The notes: generated by a model not told the origin, from the sequence alone. DNA of 64,000 bases from Macrosoma leucophasiata (GCA_036365455.1 JAWQUS010000016.1:11617001-11681000); one strand, 5' to 3'; positions 20,039 through 34,080 are shown, counted from the stretch's first letter. Made by a program: numbers and translations.

Positions 20039-23000
20039 TTAGTCGCGACGACGTTCCCGGGACGAGGAGCGGTGCGAGCGGCTGCGTCGTGACTCGCGCT
20101 CCCGATCGCGGTCGCGGCCGCGAGATCTTTCGCGCGAGCCGTCTCGCCGACTCCGACTTCGCGATCGGCTGCGTCTGCAGTTTAAATAAATTAAATTACA
20201 CAATAATAATAATATTAACTGCTCTTGACAACTTGATCACTCACTTCTAAAAAATACAACAGATAGGTAGGTACATTCCGCGGGGAGTCTACCGGTGGCA
20301 ACGCGCCCGCCTGTCCAACTCTCTGCCGCCCATGTCACAATGAAATTACAGTTTGATAGAATACTAAACAAAGACTAACTTTTTTTCGCGCTCCTTGTCA
20401 CGATCACGATCACGATCACGTTCACGTGCCCGGTCCCGGTCGCCATCTTTGTTGGTCCGCTCACGGTCACGGTCGCGGTCGCGTTCACGGGGTGTCTCAC
20501 GATGGCGACGCGCTCTCCTGTCCAACTCCCGACCGCCCACGTAGTGACGTCTGCCGCCCCTATCTCCCCCGCGCTCGCGTTCTGACGCCCCTCGCTCTTC
20601 ACGCCTTTTTTCTACGTTTTTCTGAAAAATAACGCAAGGACAAGATCTAACATATCACAGGTTTAAAATAATGATTATTAGCGCATTCACATCCCACTAC
20701 AAGACTCAGTACAAACTTTCAATACGAATTTTGTTTCACTGACAAGTCAAAACTTTTACTTGTAAATATTCCTTATAGCTTCCTTCCTTACTGTAAAGAT
20801 CTGCCTAATGTCTGTACATCCTAAGGCTTCCTGTCACAAGATTTTTTAATTTGTTGAATTGGATATAGATCACAAGATCCACCACACAACGCAGATTGAG
20901 TGGTAGAGTGAGTGGCAGTTGCTTCAGCTATGCAACTATCAGACAATGTTGTCGGTCAGTCAATCAGTTGATGTATATTAATGTAGATGATATGTTGAAT
21001 ATATACTTAACAATACCTTTAATTCTGCAAGCTTTTCGCGAATCGTAATGAATCCTAAATGAAGTTTTCCACCAAAGTGATCAGCTAAACGTCTATCATT
21101 GTCATGAATGCCCAGATAAGCGGAGCATACTTCGCACACACGCAATTTTTGTTGCTGGTAAGATGATGCAGGCATAGAGTTGCGGTATTCCTGTTCTGCT
21201 ATAGCCTTTTTTTTGCGTAGTTCATCAATCTGAAAATTATTTGAATGGTTTTATATTTACAAGTTAGAAGTAAGGAAAAAAAAACATAATATATGTGCAA
21301 ACAAGCTGCTTCATACCTCTCCCATAAGTTTGATACTTTCTTCAACCATACCCTCCTCGCCTAGCGCCTCTGCACGCGCCAATTTTTGACCTATCTGTTC
21401 AGCTAGCTCATGAACAGCATTGGCTTTCTCAGTCACTTCAGCCGACAATTCCTCTTGAGTTTCAGCAAGACGTTGCTTCGCAGCTGTTGTCCGTCGATCA
21501 CAATCCGCTATAAATGCCTCTAAATGCTCTGTGGCCTTTCAAAATAAAATACATATGTGAGAAGACATTATGTAAATATATTTTACTTGAAATTTTGATG
21601 ATCACTTTAAATAAATACAATTTAATAATATGTTATTTTTATTCTGTTTTAAGAGAACAACAAAAAAATAATTAAATTTTATATCCTGAAATTAATAATT
21701 TATCTCACACAATCCGGGTGAATTCCAACTTATGTGATGTAAATTTCAAAATCTAAAAATATACATTTTCATTAACAGAATACAACAATCACACATCCAA
21801 ATAATGAAAGAAAAATGCAAATAAGTACATACTATTATTATACTTACATCAATATCATAGAAATAGTCTTTGGTTTTCGAGGCAAGCTCAAAATCTGCAC
21901 GTAGAGCCAGATCATGAATTTTAGGACACTCACCTAAATCCATTCGCTGCAATTAAGACAGTAAAGTAACACTATGTGTGCAAAAATTGTGATTTTGTAG
22001 AATGGGCAACAGAATGTACATTACAATTTATAACTTACAATGTTTGCACCAATTTTACATATACATCTATCCCACTGTTAACATGAAGTTTATTGTACCA
22101 ATTTTGTATTTCCTTATTTTTGATATTATGTAATGTAAAGGAATATTAAAATACAGATCTAGATAAACTCATAGTCATGTCTTATACAATACACATTAAT
22201 AGCAGCCCTTGACATGTTCACATAAAATTAGTTCAGATATGGACTTTACAAAAGAACGAAACATGCAAAATTTTAAAATTAGAGTCTTCGAAAGTAATTT
22301 GATTTAAACAAATACAATTTATAAACATAAAAATGTGTAGAGTATATTATTGCGATAAATCCATATCTGAACTTGTAAATGTGATAACTAGAAACATAAA
22401 TAAAACATCAAATCCCCATCATAACAGAATTCAATTTGAAAATTGTTTTAAATTAAATACATACAATTACACCAACACTGCTCATTGCGACTCTGGTCCA
22501 CCAGCTAGTAAATGCACCATTCATACTTACAACTTATAGCGGAATCACCTCTTCAATATCCTAGCAAACCCTAATAATATATTTAGGCTGTTTTAATTTG
22601 TTTCGATCAAAAGACCCATACCTATTTACTTTTTATAACATGTTTATACTCATTGTTGCACATGGGAAATACAAAAAATCCTTATCATTAAGTATAGAAA
22701 TATAATATTTAAAATGATAAGAATTCAATATGAACAAATAAATTCGTAAATACGAGATTCTGAAACTTATTTCCAACATATTTTTTCTAGTGAATGAGCC
22801 TTCATCAGAAAATTTCATTTAAGAGTTATTAAATGACAGAACCTTTTAACTATGAATGATTCATCAACAGAATAGTTTCTGGTTTTATATAAAAAAAAAA
22901 AATATATATATATTTTTAGCACTTCAGGCCGCAGTCACTATCAATTTTTTAAAAATGTGTTAACAAAACATCCATGACTTAATCCTTCTGTCAGATAATC

Positions 23001-24250
23001 TCTCAAAAATTAAAAGTCTTGTTGGTGATCAGTCCAAAATGGAAACAACTGGCAGAGAACACTTACGTAGGACTATATTTGTAGGACTTCTATATTGACC
23101 TAAATAAATACATATAAAATCCCTTTTCTTACTTATTGTAAAAGAGAAATCAAACTTTTCTCGCACATATTGATGCTAATTTTTAAATTTACTTTTGAGT
23201 AAATTAACATGTTATCAAATCATGTCATGCAGATTAAATTAATTTTTCATATTCTAGCCATGTAAACAGCATGGTACATACCCAACGTAGTTAGAATGAT
23301 TCTGCGAATAGCTCTCACCCAGCTTAAAGTTTTTATATGATTTATACATGTACTCACCAAAGCAGCATTAGTTACCGATGGACAATTTAATAATTTAATT
23401 AAGCCTGAGTGTTTCATTAAAATATATTCTGCTTAGCAGTAAGTATACAGTCAGCTAACTATAAATGTTTTATACGTACATCATGGTACTTACAGAACAG
23501 CCTAACTCATACAATCTATCCCTCATCTGTTAAGTATTGTGATGAGCAATAAAGACTAGTGTTGGGCATTTTCTGAAAAGCATATTTCACCACAGTTAAT
23601 GCCACTCCGATGTAATAATTTTGCAGTGACTACAGTATCAAATGGAAGTTCAAATTATGACAGAATGAAAATCATTCAGACATTTTGGGATATGCATTTT
23701 AATTACAGGGTAATTTTTTTAAGGAAAATGCATGAAATAAATAAGTATCCCAATATGTATGAATAGGAGAACACTACAATTACCCAAAAAATAAAAAGAT
23801 ATAATTTAAGTGTTTGAAAGTGACATGAACCCAATAAGATTTCCCACATCTAATTGCAGAGATACGAGCTAATTGAAAACACAAAAGCAAAATAACTTCT
23901 TTTACATTTCCCCAGTACTCATTTTAAGACAAATGTAAGTGTATATAAATAGGTATAAAGTGAAAAATGTCAATTTCAAACTACAAAACCCATAAACATT
24001 CCCTCGTATATAACAACTTACCGTCGACGATAAGATTTCATGGGGACAGCATTGCAGCAAGAACGATTTGCATACCGAATCGTCATAAAATTTTACTCCG
24101 TGCACATCAGATTCTCCTGAAAAATCATTTAATTGTACAGTCAAAATAACAATTAATAAATCCTCCATGAAAAGAAGAAATTTGCTCACCATTTCGAGCA
24201 GTGCCCATCAGTTGGTCCAACATCGCTCTCATTTGCTCGTGGGCCGACAT
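20039..24250 (-). CDS. LUC7L: Luc7-like protein (U1 snRNP-associated splicing factor)
   Basis: Nuclear splicing factor that associates with U1 snRNP and affects 5' splice site choice. Exons on the minus strand: 24250-24190, 24116-24022, 21946-21848, 21535-21317, 21229-21017, 20621-20380, 20174-20039. The phases chain to 354 residues, in line with human LUC7L. The start MSAHEQMRAMLDQLMG is the family N-terminus, with A at -3. The first zinc finger spans about residues 37-65 (VCKSFLLQCCPHE ... LGECPKIHDLALRAD). Residues 86-158 form a coiled coil. The second, C2H2-type finger uses Cys190, Cys193, His209 and His215 (CEVCSAYLGIHDNDRRLADH). The C-terminus is an RS/RE/RD-rich domain rich in Arg-Asp and Arg-Ser dipeptides. 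The largest intron (21947-24021) holds only AT-rich DNA. Which LUC7L paralogue is equivalent was not resolved. Confidence 0.96.
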
Positions 24251-26439
24251 AGTGAAAATTTAAAATAAGTCTTCCAACTACAGATGAATAAAACTTAAAT
24301 TGCGGTAATACTTCACCTATAAAAACATTATTTTACGAAGCACTGAATCTAACACGTATGCTAAATTTACGAAGCTATTCGTAAAACAAAGCAGCCACTC
24401 AACAATTCCACTGGATTTCTTTTCCAAAATGGCGTTTTAGAGCGCAGATTTTTTTTTCCATAGGGCTGGACGCTGGACGATATAGGTACCGAAAAACCGG
24501 TAATATTTGGCTACGAATTTTGATTGTTTACAGGATGCTTTATTAAGAATTATACGAACTTATTGGGCGAACATACCCATTCATTGTCTTTTCATGTTTA
24601 TATTAATAATAAATGAATTTCATATCACCATAGTAAAACAATAATCATTAGTTACAGATGATTGCAGTGTATAAGCAAAGGCAAAGAAAGCACTAACATA
24701 TAGAGTTGAGGCGTATTTAACGGAACAGGTAAAAATCACAGGTAGAAGGCAGATAACAGATAACAGTTGCTCTCGTGGTTAACAAATACCTGTTCCTATA
24801 ATATACTCTCAATCTATGATACGCTCAAGGAACAGTCGCCAGTCATATAACAGGTAGGGTCTGATAACAGTCAATACCAATACACACGACACTGTTCTGT
24901 TCTCATCATCCGTCTCAATCCGTCTTACACAAATGTCACTGGTTAAAACGAGACACACCTAGTATTTTATCCGAAAAATACAATTGGCAGTTGCCCAGTA
25001 ACAAACTATGTTTGAGAAATGCCTCCTAAATTTGGTAGTGTAATCTGTTATTGCTTTGACAATATTACATCTCGCTCATTCCTGACCTGAATAGCCTTGC
25101 TAAAACGAGAAGCACCTAGTATTTTATTATCCGACAAATATGTGTAGTTTTACTAGAGGAAGTCATCCTGTTTCCATGATAAATGTTCTGTTCGGAAATA
25201 GATACGAACAAATTGTAAGAGAATAAAGTGTAATAAATATTTATTTTACAATGTTGAAACGGTAACGGTAATTTGTTTGACAACAAATGTACCACAAATC
25301 GGGCGCATACAATGGCGCCGACGGGCACGCGAAGGCATAAGTATGACGTCACATCAAATCATTTCGAAAATTGATACTCTGCGTACATCTTGTGTCTCTT
25401 TTTACATAGGGAGCTACTGGTTAGTTAGAAAGAGTCAAAACTGTTTTTGTCAAGACATGTGTCGATTTTACCCATTATTGTATAACTACTGTTTCTATAG
25501 TAGAATGCGCCTTCTCCATGTATGTCTCCATGTTTTTATGAAGTGGTAAACAGGTATCAGTTTACATTGGTAAGTAATAGCCTATCAGTCTACACGAAAC
25601 CAGAGCTTTCAATCTAAATGCGTTGCCACTCCTAAGACCTAAGATATTACGCATCTGTGCTGGAAATCACAGGGCCGTACAGATCTGTGTCACTAACTTC
25701 TACATGCGTATCATCTGAAAATTGAAGCAGGTTCCATTTCTTTACAATTACTCATATCATTAACATACCTAGAGCCGTTCCTGCTACTTTTATAATATTG
25801 TTTAAGGTATAGTAATAATGAAAAAATAAAAAAAGATCCTGTTGCACTCACGTCCAACAAGTAAGTAGAAGATCTTTCAAGAATGCACAAAAATCAAATG
25901 TGTTTATTGGCCTTTAACTTGACCGAAGCGTCATCGTGCTATTCAAATTAACTAAACATAATGATTAAAATTTGGAATATTTAGCAACAATATTTACAGA
26001 GATGCATTCCAAGGAGCTGGTCAGCATAAGACTCACATTTGAAGGCTGCTATAGAAAATCCTACTAAAATTCAACATTACCACAATGTGCAATTTTTAGC
26101 TCGAGTTCTGGTTGAGAAACTTTCGCAAGCTGCTGGTAATCAATGAGATCATTTGAATGAATGAATTTATTTATTTGCTAAAAGTATAGTAGGTACATAA
26201 TATCTTCAGTATATAATATAGCTTTCTTTTATATTTCACCATTTAATTTGCATGCAAATTATAGGGTACATTTTATTACTACATCATAATTATTACAATT
26301 ATACTCAACTCTAATTTAGTGAGTGGATTTTACTAAGAATAAGCATACATACTTTAAAAGAATTAGAATTCGCCTTGATTAAATATCGATATTTACCGCT
26401 CATGTATTAGAAGATGATATCGATATTTATCAAAACAAC
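24251..26439. promoter_or_regulatory. Divergent intergenic region between Luc7-like and PIG-Q
   Basis: About 2.2 kb separate the two divergent starts, so promoters of both should lie here; no convincing TATA or initiator element was singled out. It contains a repeated phrase CACCTAGTATTTTAT (24956 and 25117) within similar flanks (AAAACGAGA before it, ATCCGA after it), about 160 bases apart. Otherwise no gene or clear repeat. Confidence 0.45.
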
Positions 26440-26754
26440 CCTATGAAAGGCGGCCATTGTAATCGCCCTTTTTGTAGGCAAAGACGCCAATTCTGTAGGT
26501 ATGGCCAGTCCATATAAAAAGGTCAATGATTTATGTCACAGAGTTTTGTACTATAGCTCAATGATTTATGTATTTACTATTTACGGATTATGTTTTAGGT
26601 TATGTATGTTCTTCAGTTTGTGTTTTTGTTTATTTACTGTTAATTTTGTGAGAATTTTATTTATAAAATATATTAAAAATATAATATTTAATACTATTTC
26701 ACAACCAGCTTCATTATTAATTTCAGATTGTATACTATAAAGTTTTAAGTTAAA
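26440..26754 (+). other. Probable 5' UTR exon and first intron of PIG-Q
   Basis: A donor-like TGTAG|GTATGG at 26498 and an acceptor TTAATTTCAG at 26726, 28 bases before the PIG-Q ATG, suggest a non-coding first exon ending at 26498 and a 228-base intron. The transcription start is not visible. Confidence 0.45.
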
Positions 26755-29700
26755 ATGGTATCAGTAAGAATTTTACTTCCTATATTCCCAATGAATGGCA
26801 AAAAAATCTACTTTAGAGGTCATATAGCAATATCTGAACAATCCTTAGTTACGATATATGTTACAAAGTTCTCAACAAGAAATATATTCAAGGAAGTTGA
26901 AAAATCTAAAGACTGTATGATTTATGGATACTACACGGAGCAGCCACCAAATAGGAGAAGAAACAGTATATATCCGAACTACTTAGTTTTATGTAAAACT
27001 TCCACACTTCAAATTAATAGATTAATCATCCAAGGAAGTGATATTGATACAAATAACAGCATTATAATGTTATACATATACAATACTGTATGTTATTCAG
27101 AAACATTGTGCGACAATGATGATAATTTTGCGAAACTGCAAAAATTAATACAGAATGATAATTTAGAAAGTGAAATCAAACCACAGAACATTCAGTTTTT
27201 TAAGTATTCATCTTGGTTAACATCTTCAATGTTTGTTCAACACATTACTAATTGTCTAAATCTGATGATATGGTTGTATACAACAGTCAGAAGGAAAGAA
27301 AAGGTGAGTTCAGAAATGCATGTAGAATTTGTTTTATACGTAATTGTAAAGTTTGATACTAATATTTTATTTATATATTTTTACAATGTTATAAAAATTA
27401 TGTTTGTTATGTGAAAGTGCACGAAACTTTCAATTTAATGTTAGATACATTCTTATTGATTATTAATATAATAATTCTTAAGTTTTCCATATTTCCTATG
27501 ATTATTAAAATTTAATTTCATAAAAATACTACTATATACATACACTAAGATTGTAGCTCTTCTGGTAGTTCATGATCTTTGGTATTACTAATGTGAATAT
27601 TTACTTTATTACAGATAACAACAAAACAAGGCAACCTATTACTAGCTGTGATTATGGACATTATTTTAGGATATCTAATACTAGAACTAATAATATCTGA
27701 TAAAGAAAATGTTGGGGCAACATTGCTGGGAATTTTAGAGGTATAAAAGCAGCAATATAAATACCATTCAGACTCACTAGGTAGACCCCGGTTTAACCTA
27801 AACTGAGTTATTAGCTTATTTCTTAATATAAACAAATGTGCCAAAATAGTATGTAAATTGAAACGATGTTATGATACATAGTCAGGTCACCATATTATGC
27901 TGTGGACATAGGTGTTGCTGACTCCCTTAGAGATTAAAATATAGTCCAACATATAGCAAATGTCACTGGTTATCTGCCATGTGATAACATAGTTATACCA
28001 CAGTATAAGTACATACAGTAGTTTATCGCCTTTGAAGTTTTGCAATATGCCACCTTCACCCATAAAAACGCAAATTCATTAAGGTTGTCACGTTTTTGGT
28101 TTTTATTTATGTTGTTTGTAACGCGTCAGTTGATGTTGAACATATATAAAAATCCTAAAAACATGACGCCTGTAATCCCCTATGGGGTAGGGAGAGGTAA
28201 ATTGGATTCATGCATACATCCTCGATTCGTCGGTCACGTTTTGGCCCATGTAACAGGCGGCGAGCCTGTTGACATCTCCGGGAACTTTACCAACCTTTGT
28301 GGTACTGGGAAGCCTCCAGAAAATAGAAAAATCTATCAAATTATAAATAACTCAACCTATCAACAATTTACCAGTCTACCATCAATCTACCAGTATTCCA
28401 GTTGGGCGGTCTATCAGTACGCCAGAATTCTAACAATTATAATGTACCAATCCTAATATTCATCCATACCTTTTTAACTCTGTCCAATATAATCAAAATA
28501 TCAAATACATATAAACAAAAAAATATATTTAGAGTTTTATTTAAAGATTTTTTCGTTTTGTGAAGTAAGTATGTACCTACATAAAGTGTAAAATATAACA
28601 GACATTATTAATAAATGAAAATTAGAATTAAATATTAACAGTAAAGTTGACATCAAATTTTTCAATATCATCTTTCCAAAAACTTAGTAAAAGAAATTTT
28701 AAATCTCGCACCCCTTAACGCTAAGTCCCAAATAGATGACAGTTTTTGAATGGGCTACTTGGTACCGCAACGAGGACTTCTGTCAAGTCATCCACAACAT
28801 AACTTACTCCTCTTGTTTAATTAAACAAATAAGAAAAAAAAAAAAACAACCCGTTCGTTTTCTTTAGACTGGTTATACTAACTCTCCCGTAAAAAAAATG
28901 AGGAAAGACCTCATAAATTGTTAACTGGCAACGCCCATGGACAGCATAATATGGAACAACCACCTATTTTGAAAGCTATATTACACCTGTATTTTAAGTT
29001 TCACAATATTTGTGTGAATAAAATTATTTATGTTTTCAGAAATTAGTGAACCTTATGTCTTCTCTACTAAAATGGCTCATGGGCTCACCAGCTGGACTTA
29101 AATTGAATAATGCATTCAATAAAATGTTGGGAAAATATTTCTCCTACCACGTGGAACTTTGGTGGTTATTCTTGGGTAAAATATCACATACTTATAATTA
29201 CTGTTACATAATGTTATTGGTGGTAGAGCACCAGTGACGTAGATCGCAGGCGTATGCACAACCGCATTACCGCTATGATATTAGCGGTAATGCGAAATTT
29301 TTGAACAACTCCATAGAAAAAAATATTTTTTTTTGTAAGGTTAAAAAATTTCGTGTATTACATTTGGTCGACTTCGTGTATTACTCGAAAACTTGTAAAG
29401 GTCAACTTAGGTGTGTTAGTTTTCCTTTAGCTCCTCTAGCTACCATTGCCGTAACGTTTGAATTTCTAACAACAACCGTTTAGGTGGTAGAGAGGGGGAC
29501 ACACACTTGATTCTAGCGCTTAGTAAGTCACGAACAGTTAACTAAATCCAAAATTGATGTTAGCACCTACCCTAACATTTTTGAAAGACCTATCTTACGA
29601 TATCGATAGAAAACGAAAAATAAGAAATTATCCGTACGTTATACAGGGGTATGTAGGGGAGGTACCATAAATAATTTTATTTTTCTTGTGTTTATTCTAC

Positions 29701-32700
29701 CACTTTATTGGCGTGATTAAGGTGTATACTTGTGCCAAATTTTAAGTCTGTAGTACCAATCGTTTTTGCGCTAAATCGCGGACGGACAGACAGACAGGCA
29801 CAGACGGACATGGCGAAACTCTAAGGATTGCTTGTTTATTACGGAACCCTAATAATGGGGGCTTGGTGCAGAAAGCGGTACTTCTCGACACGGCACGTAT
29901 TGTTAGCAGCAAAACAGTAAACAGGTGAGGAGGTTCCTCTCTTTCTGAACCCCTAACCGCCGACAGCTTGGACCCTGCTCCCGCTACCGGCGGCAACTGA
30001 TTTGTATTTTTTTTATATATATCGGCGTAGACCTCTCTCCAGTCAGGTCATTAAGGTAGTGTTGTGGGCGTCTTTTCCATAAGCCGAAATGTAATTCGTG
30101 TTTGTAAGCATTTGTTGGTGGGTACTTAAGCGGATGATGAAATATAGTTTGCCCAGCTGTGAGACTGCCGGCATGACTGCCCCTTCTTGGAAGGAGGTCA
30201 ATTCATTTCAATAATCTGTTGTCAAATTTACAGATGTAACTGGAGAAAAAATATATGCTATATTACATATATATCAGTACTTGGGTTATTTGGGTATTAC
30301 ATTTCAAGCTGCCATAATATCAGATATGATATGCCTCGCAACGTTTCATTCATACTGTATATACGTATATGCTGCAAGGTAATTAACTTATTTTCCTTCT
30401 TAACTTGAACAACTCCCAAGCCCAAACTTGTTTGACCTCTGCACTGGAAATTACGGGGCTATACTTTCGCGGCATATATATTAGATACGTGTTAGACTCC
30501 TACTTAAATGGTGGTGCCTTTATTCTGGATCTCTACCACCCATGCAATTGATTTAATGTACCTATATAGGGATATATGGCACTCCACACTCTCTGCCTAC
30601 CCTGTAAGGGATCTGCCGTGAAGATACATGCATATTCTATATGCCCTTAATTACCGTAATATCTTATAATAATTTCTTATAATGATTGTTTGTTGCATGA
30701 TGATACTGGAAATAAATATAAATACATTTATTTCAAGTATCATCACTATCCTTTGCCCTTAAAAACTATATAAGGCCTGGCTGAATATCGTCGTTTGTGC
30801 TTTAAGGCCGAGTCCTTTGTGCTTGTCGATTGCCCGGTGTAGACAAATGTCATCTCAAACCGAACCACCTATGTACATCCAACAAAAAAACGTCGAATCA
30901 GTCTGCGCATGGCCTGGGCTAGCTGGAAAGCGACCAAAACGTCTGGTACTTGAGGAAGTGGTGTTGTGTGTCGAAACTTACAAACTTAATTGCTACAAGG
31001 CCCCAAATTCTTAACTTATATTTTCAGGCTCTTTTATATTCAAGTATCAGGACTTGGAGCTCTGCTGAGATTGTTTGTTGGGCGAAAATATAATCCACTC
31101 CGAGGTGATGTGGACTCATGTGAATATACCAACCAGGAACTGTTTGTGGGAACTGTTGCATTCACCATTTTGTTGCTGTTACTCCCAACAACTATTATGT
31201 ATTATATTGTGTTTACAATGGTAATTATTTTTTATTCTTGGTATTTTATGTTAACATTAGGTACACTTGTCTTCTTGTCATTTGTGAATCTTAACTAGAA
31301 TATTATCTCTATTTATGTGAAGTTTTTAGTTCATATCAATCTACCAGTCGCATGTGATTTTTTTATGTAGCCACACTCATGAGGAAACTTGTATGCTATA
31401 TCATCACACTGTTACCCCTAGAAACAAAGTGGTAGCCATGCATAAAGTGAGCTGGTAGCAGTAATGTCTGTGGTCAGGCAGATTAATTGCCAAATAATTT
31501 TAAAAACTTAGTGGGCAGCTAGTTTATAATAACGGTGCAAGTTTGTCAGGATGGATGAATATATTTTTTTAAACATCCACTTAAATCGGATTTGGATATA
31601 ATTCCATTCATATAGCTTAGATAAGCAGTCACAAAATATCATATTATTATATTATATACTAGCTGATGCCCGCGGCTTCGCCCGCGTGGATGTCGTCTAA
31701 AATATAGCCTATGTTCTTTCTCAAAGTAAATTCTATCTCTGTACCAAATTTCATTAAAATCGGTTCAGTCGTTTGGACGTGAAAAGATAACAGACATACA
31801 GATAGAGTTACTTTTGCATTTATAATATTAGTAGGGATTATCCCCTTGTCCGGTTTATGAAACTCGCCTTTTTAGGGGATTCAATAAATACCTCGTCCTG
31901 CATCCCGCAGTTATAATAATATTATCGTATATATAATCGTATCGCATATAAATATGATAAATGCGAAACATTGTATGTTTGTTTGTATCTCCTTCACGCA
32001 AAAACTGCTGAACCGATTTAATGAAATTTGGCACACACAGAGGGTAATTTATTATCTCTGATAACACCCTACCCGGGAATCGAACACAGGACCTCAGCGT
32101 AGTAGTAGTGGCCTGCTACCACTAGGCTACCGAGGCAGTTAAAATTTATTGGTGTTGATATATATAACAATTGTAAAAATAATTAATTGCCTTAAAATAA
32201 AAAGAAATACATTTTGATTTCAAATTATCTAGGTAAGTAGGTACCTACTTCTTACACTAAACCTATTTTGTTGTTTGTTCACAGTTTAGAATATTGTCGC
32301 TAGTAGTACAGTATGTTCTAGCGAAGTTGATATATTTGGTGCAGACTCTACCTCTCTATGTCATAACACTTTGGTTATTGCGATCTTCCAAAGTGGCAGG
32401 TAAGTTCTCACATGTAGGCGTGGGTAAGTCCGTGACTAAGCAATGGACGATTTAGATAGCGAAAAGAAATGGCCGAGAGAATTATAATCCCTGTATATAT
32501 ATAATTATACCCAACTGTATCTGTTCTGTACACGTAAAATTTAAATAAATTAAGTACATATTTACATTGTTCTTAATTAAATCGCCTAACAGTTGCGTCA
32601 CACTGCGGCTTCGTTCGAAGCGGCCACCATTTCTAGCGGTATTGCTGTTAAAGTAACGCGTCGTTAGCGTGAACAATGAAATCTTAAAAAGTAAATCGTA

Positions 32701-34080
32701 TTATGTGTATCTTTACATAATTTTGTATGAAAAAAAAAGTGCCAATTATGCAAAGCGTCCGCTCTTGCGTCGACGCCTGCAAATGTGGCTTGACGGTGAA
32801 AACTCCATTAACTAGTACGCCACTCAATTTTGAGTTATACACTATTAATAATCTTTACAAAACATTTAAACGGTAGAGGCCATTTAAATGTTTTTGTAAA
32901 GTGTTCGTTTATTAAAAAATATCGGTCATGAATTCAATATTCTTTAACATGGCACTTCGACAGTTCGTTGAAGGTATTCGCTATTCAAAATAATTTAACT
33001 TAAGTTTCCTTCATATGGGTACAGTTGGGAACTGTTATCCAAAATCACTCAAATATAGCTTTTATTAACATCGTATAAGGTGCCAGTGTGATTGAAGTTC
33101 CCTAATGGTACTAGTCCAAGACCATAATATTAAATTAATAACCAGATTTGTTTGGTTAGTGGCACGATGAGGTAATTGACTTATATAAGAAGCAAATTAC
33201 ATTACACTGAGCAATTAAATATTTGTCACGGTTGTACCTGTACCCTGTTGAGTTCCCTTCCCCCTTTCCTTGATCTGATACGGCAAATAATGCATGTGTA
33301 TAAAAAAAGTCATAAACAGGGGTTCAGGTTCAGACTTCAAAAAGGATGTGTCAATGTTACGCATTATTTTCCGGTCTTAACCGATTCGAAAGGTGATAGA
33401 AAAATTATCCTTACCTATCTAGGATCTCCAAATTGATATCTCCAAGTTGATTTTATTCAACTGATATCAGTTATAGAACCTACCTAGTAAAAAGTTATAA
33501 TTATGTACTTTATAATTATTTACAAAAGTTTAGTAATATAAAGTTTTACTAAACACCTATTTTTAGCTAAACCACAACTATCTGTCTTAAGCAACACGGG
33601 CCACCGGCCGCGGCGGACTGGGGAGAGTAGCCATATGCAGGCTTTCCTCTCTGTTAAAGTAAAAGGCCAAGTGAGACGAGATGTTTAAATGTGTGCGTGA
33701 AATTGTTTATGTATTTGTTATAGTCAAGGTGTGTGTATGCGTGTCTCACACAATTTTCTCCCGCAAAGAATGACAGACTGTTTTGCATCGGTAATAAACG
33801 CTACGGCTACTCCCCTCCGGTCGGGTTGGCCGGTGGCCCGTGTTGCTCTATGATATCTGTGTATTACTGCTGTAATGGTATCAATGTTTTATTTTCAGGA
33901 AATGTTTCGTTGGAAGTTATTGATAATGGAAAATCATCACCTTTATTAATTAAGGTCAGAATATCTAACAAATCCATTCAAGAGTTGGTCCAGAAGCTTA
34001 AACCTCCAGTGGAAATGCCCAAACAATTTGATTGGACAAAAATAATTTCTAACGTTTTAACAGGAAAACAAATAATTTAA
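26755..34080 (+). CDS. PIGQ: PIG-Q / GPI1, subunit of GPI-GlcNAc transferase
   Basis: ER membrane subunit of the complex that transfers N-acetylglucosamine to phosphatidylinositol, the first step of GPI-anchor synthesis. Exons: 26755-27303, 27615-27740, 29040-29175, 30234-30378, 31028-31220, 32285-32399, 33899-34080 (stop TAA). The phases chain to 481 residues, somewhat shorter than the human protein. The start AAAATGG has A at -3 and G at +4. The N-terminal 183 residues are variable, as in the family. Diagnostic stretches: LLKWLMGSPAGLKLN (about 233-247), SDMICLATFHSYCIYVYAAR (about 300-319), VSGLGALLRLFVGRKYNPLR, DSCEYTNQELFVGT and LLPTTIMYYIVFT. Several hydrophobic segments lie between residues 184 and 415. 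Introns hold SINEs, LINE remnants and MITE copy 2, which ends 46 bases before the last exon. Confidence 0.95.
28155..28310 (-). repeat. Truncated tRNA-headed SINE, body only
   Basis: Shares GACGCCTGTAATCCCC, GGGTAGGGAGAGGTA and GTTTTGGCCCATGTAACA with the fuller copy at 54085-54300, in the same orientation. The tRNA-like head is missing or too diverged to recognise. Confidence 0.55.
29218..29285 (+). repeat. Fragment of the GGTGGTAGAGC repeat
   Basis: Head portion only (TGGTGGTAGAGCACCAGTGAC ... GCATTACC, broken here), in the PIG-Q intron; compare the full copy at 61443-61720. Confidence 0.6.
29735..30005 (+). repeat. SINE-type tail followed by an unnamed repeat
   Basis: 29735-29855 contains GGACGGACAGACAGACAGGC, GACATGGCGAAACT and TTTATTACGGAACCCTAA, a 3' end frequent in lepidopteran SINEs (from memory). 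It is followed by 29860-30000, the inverted partner of the repeat at 910-1065. Confidence 0.6.
31666..31839 (+). repeat. Lepidopteran interspersed repeat, GCTGATGCCCGCGGCTTCG type
   Basis: Starts CTAGCTGATGCCCGCGGCTT and ends TTTATAATATTAGTAGGG, with the inner phrase CCAAATTTCATTAAAATCGG. This is one of the commonest short repeats of Lepidoptera. The inner phrase is shared with the minus-strand SINE at 31955-32141. Confidence 0.75.
31955..32141 (-). repeat. tRNA-derived SINE
   Basis: Read on the minus strand it opens with a tRNA-like head: an A-box-like GTAGCCTAGTGGTAG (32116-32130) and a B-box GTTCGATTCCC (32075-32085), both expected of an internal Pol III promoter. The body then contains CCAAATTTCATTAAATCGG. 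It lies inverted to the related repeat at 31666-31839. Confidence 0.8.
33590..33852. mobile_element. MITE, GTTGCTCTATG family, copy 2
   Basis: Ends GCAACACGGGCCACCGGCC and GGCCGGTGGCCCGTGTTGC are perfect inverted repeats. Interior landmarks match copy 1. It lies in the last PIG-Q intron, its right end 46 bases before the acceptor at 33898. Confidence 0.85.

Noticed and set aside
32075..32130. tRNA gene with A and B boxes on the minus strand
   Set aside because: No acceptor stem or anticodon arm can be built and the rest is repeat sequence; it is the head of a SINE.
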